This document shows, piece by piece, positions 5,930 to 6,222 of a stretch of 6,222 nucleotides of DNA. The notes below the pieces were generated by a model. It searched no databases, was not told the DNA's origin, and worked only from the letters and a program-made list of their open reading frames with translations. Each line of letters opens with the position of its first letter. Within the stretch, counting starts at the first letter, position 1. Origin of the DNA: Brevundimonas sp. (lineage in GTDB: Bacteria > Pseudomonadota > Alphaproteobacteria > Caulobacterales > Caulobacteraceae); NCBI RefSeq assembly GCF_031082345.1, contig NZ_JAVHLH010000172.1, positions 1-6,222 on the forward strand, read 5' to 3'. The translations under genes were made by a program, and so were the position numbers.

Positions 5930-6222
5930 ACCCTTCGACGCCGCCCGCGACCTCGCCGACGCCCCCCGCACCGGCGATCGCCAGCGCCCGAAGGACGCCG
6001 CCACCCTGATCCTCACCCGGGTCCGCAAAGGCGCGCCCGAGGTGCTGATGGGCCGCCGCGCGCCCGGCCACGTCTTCATGGCCGCCAAATGGGTCTTCCC
6101 GGGCGGCCGGGTGGAGCGCACCGACCATTCCGCCGCCTTCGCCACCGATCTCGCCGAGGCCGACGCCCTCCGGCTGAACCGCGAGATGCCGCCCCGCCGC
6201 GCCCGCGCCCTCGCCCTCGCCG
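5910..6222 (+). CDS. Nudix hydrolase, 3' part missing (GTG start)
   Basis: The first 104 codons are present, and the frame is open at the right edge. Nudix enzymes hydrolyse nucleoside diphosphates linked to another moiety; the substrate here is unknown. RPKDAATLIL (26-35), VLMGRRAPGHVFMAAKWVFP (45-64) and GGRVE (65-69) are typical of a proteobacterial Nudix subfamily. The Glu-rich catalytic part (REUXEEXGU) has not appeared by the window end, so about 35 or more residues separate GGRVE from it. This resembles the interrupted Nudix box of the NUDT19/RP2-like coenzyme A diphosphatases, though that parallel is inference. An in-frame TAA at 5898-5900 leaves GTG at 5910 as the first possible start, and no other start codon occurs before the conserved region. 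The start lies 20 bases inside the DUF4424 gene in another frame. The only purine-rich sequence (GAAGG) abuts the GTG, so translation may depend on coupling to the upstream gene. Confidence 0.85.
   Translation, partial: MSAPPNEPFDAARDLADAPRTGDRQRPKDAATLILTRVRKGAPEVLMGRRAPGHVFMAAKWVFPGGRVERTDHSAAFATDLAEADALRLNREMPPRRARALALA

Noticed and set aside
5926..5980. ATG at 5926 as the Nudix start
   Set aside because: It is in the wrong frame relative to the conserved Nudix sequence (KWVFPGGRVE), giving only Pro/Thr/Ala-rich sequence.

Overview
This is a GC-rich stretch of ordinary chromosome, with strongly C/G-ending codons, purine-rich Shine-Dalgarno sites and mostly ATG starts. The proteins look alphaproteobacterial, and a Caulobacteraceae genome such as Brevundimonas is my best guess. 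That taxonomic call is an inference from gene content and composition, since no rRNA or other marker gene is present. No phage, transposon, CRISPR array, tRNA or rRNA is visible.

Layout. On the minus strand, positions 1873 down to 1 carry a two-gene unit. A cystathionine beta-synthase-type PLP enzyme with a C-terminal pair of CBS domains (470-1873) is followed after only 4 bases by an exported alpha/beta hydrolase, which runs off the left edge (1-465). A 118-bp divergent spacer (1874-1991) separates this unit from the plus-strand genes. These are a small DUF1622-type membrane protein (1992-2429), RNase R (rnr, 2517-4853), an exported DUF4424 protein (4931-5929), and a Nudix hydrolase that starts inside the DUF4424 gene and runs off the right edge (5910-6222). 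Together the genes fill nearly the whole window, and no gap exceeds 120 bases.

How the genes relate. The minus-strand unit probably serves sulfur amino-acid metabolism (homocysteine plus serine to cystathionine, or a related cysteine or H2S reaction). The function of the co-transcribed hydrolase is not evident. RNase R is a housekeeping 3'-5' exoribonuclease. From memory, a Nudix gene of this type often lies a short way downstream of rnr in alphaproteobacteria, so the DUF4424 gene may be a lineage-specific insertion into that neighbourhood. DUF1622 and DUF4424 are families of unknown function, and both gene products here are membrane or envelope proteins.

I looked for an undescribed system and did not find a convincing one. 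The items worth a second look are modest: the two uncharacterised envelope proteins, the Nudix protein whose Nudix box appears to be interrupted by a long insertion, and the tight cbs-hydrolase coupling.
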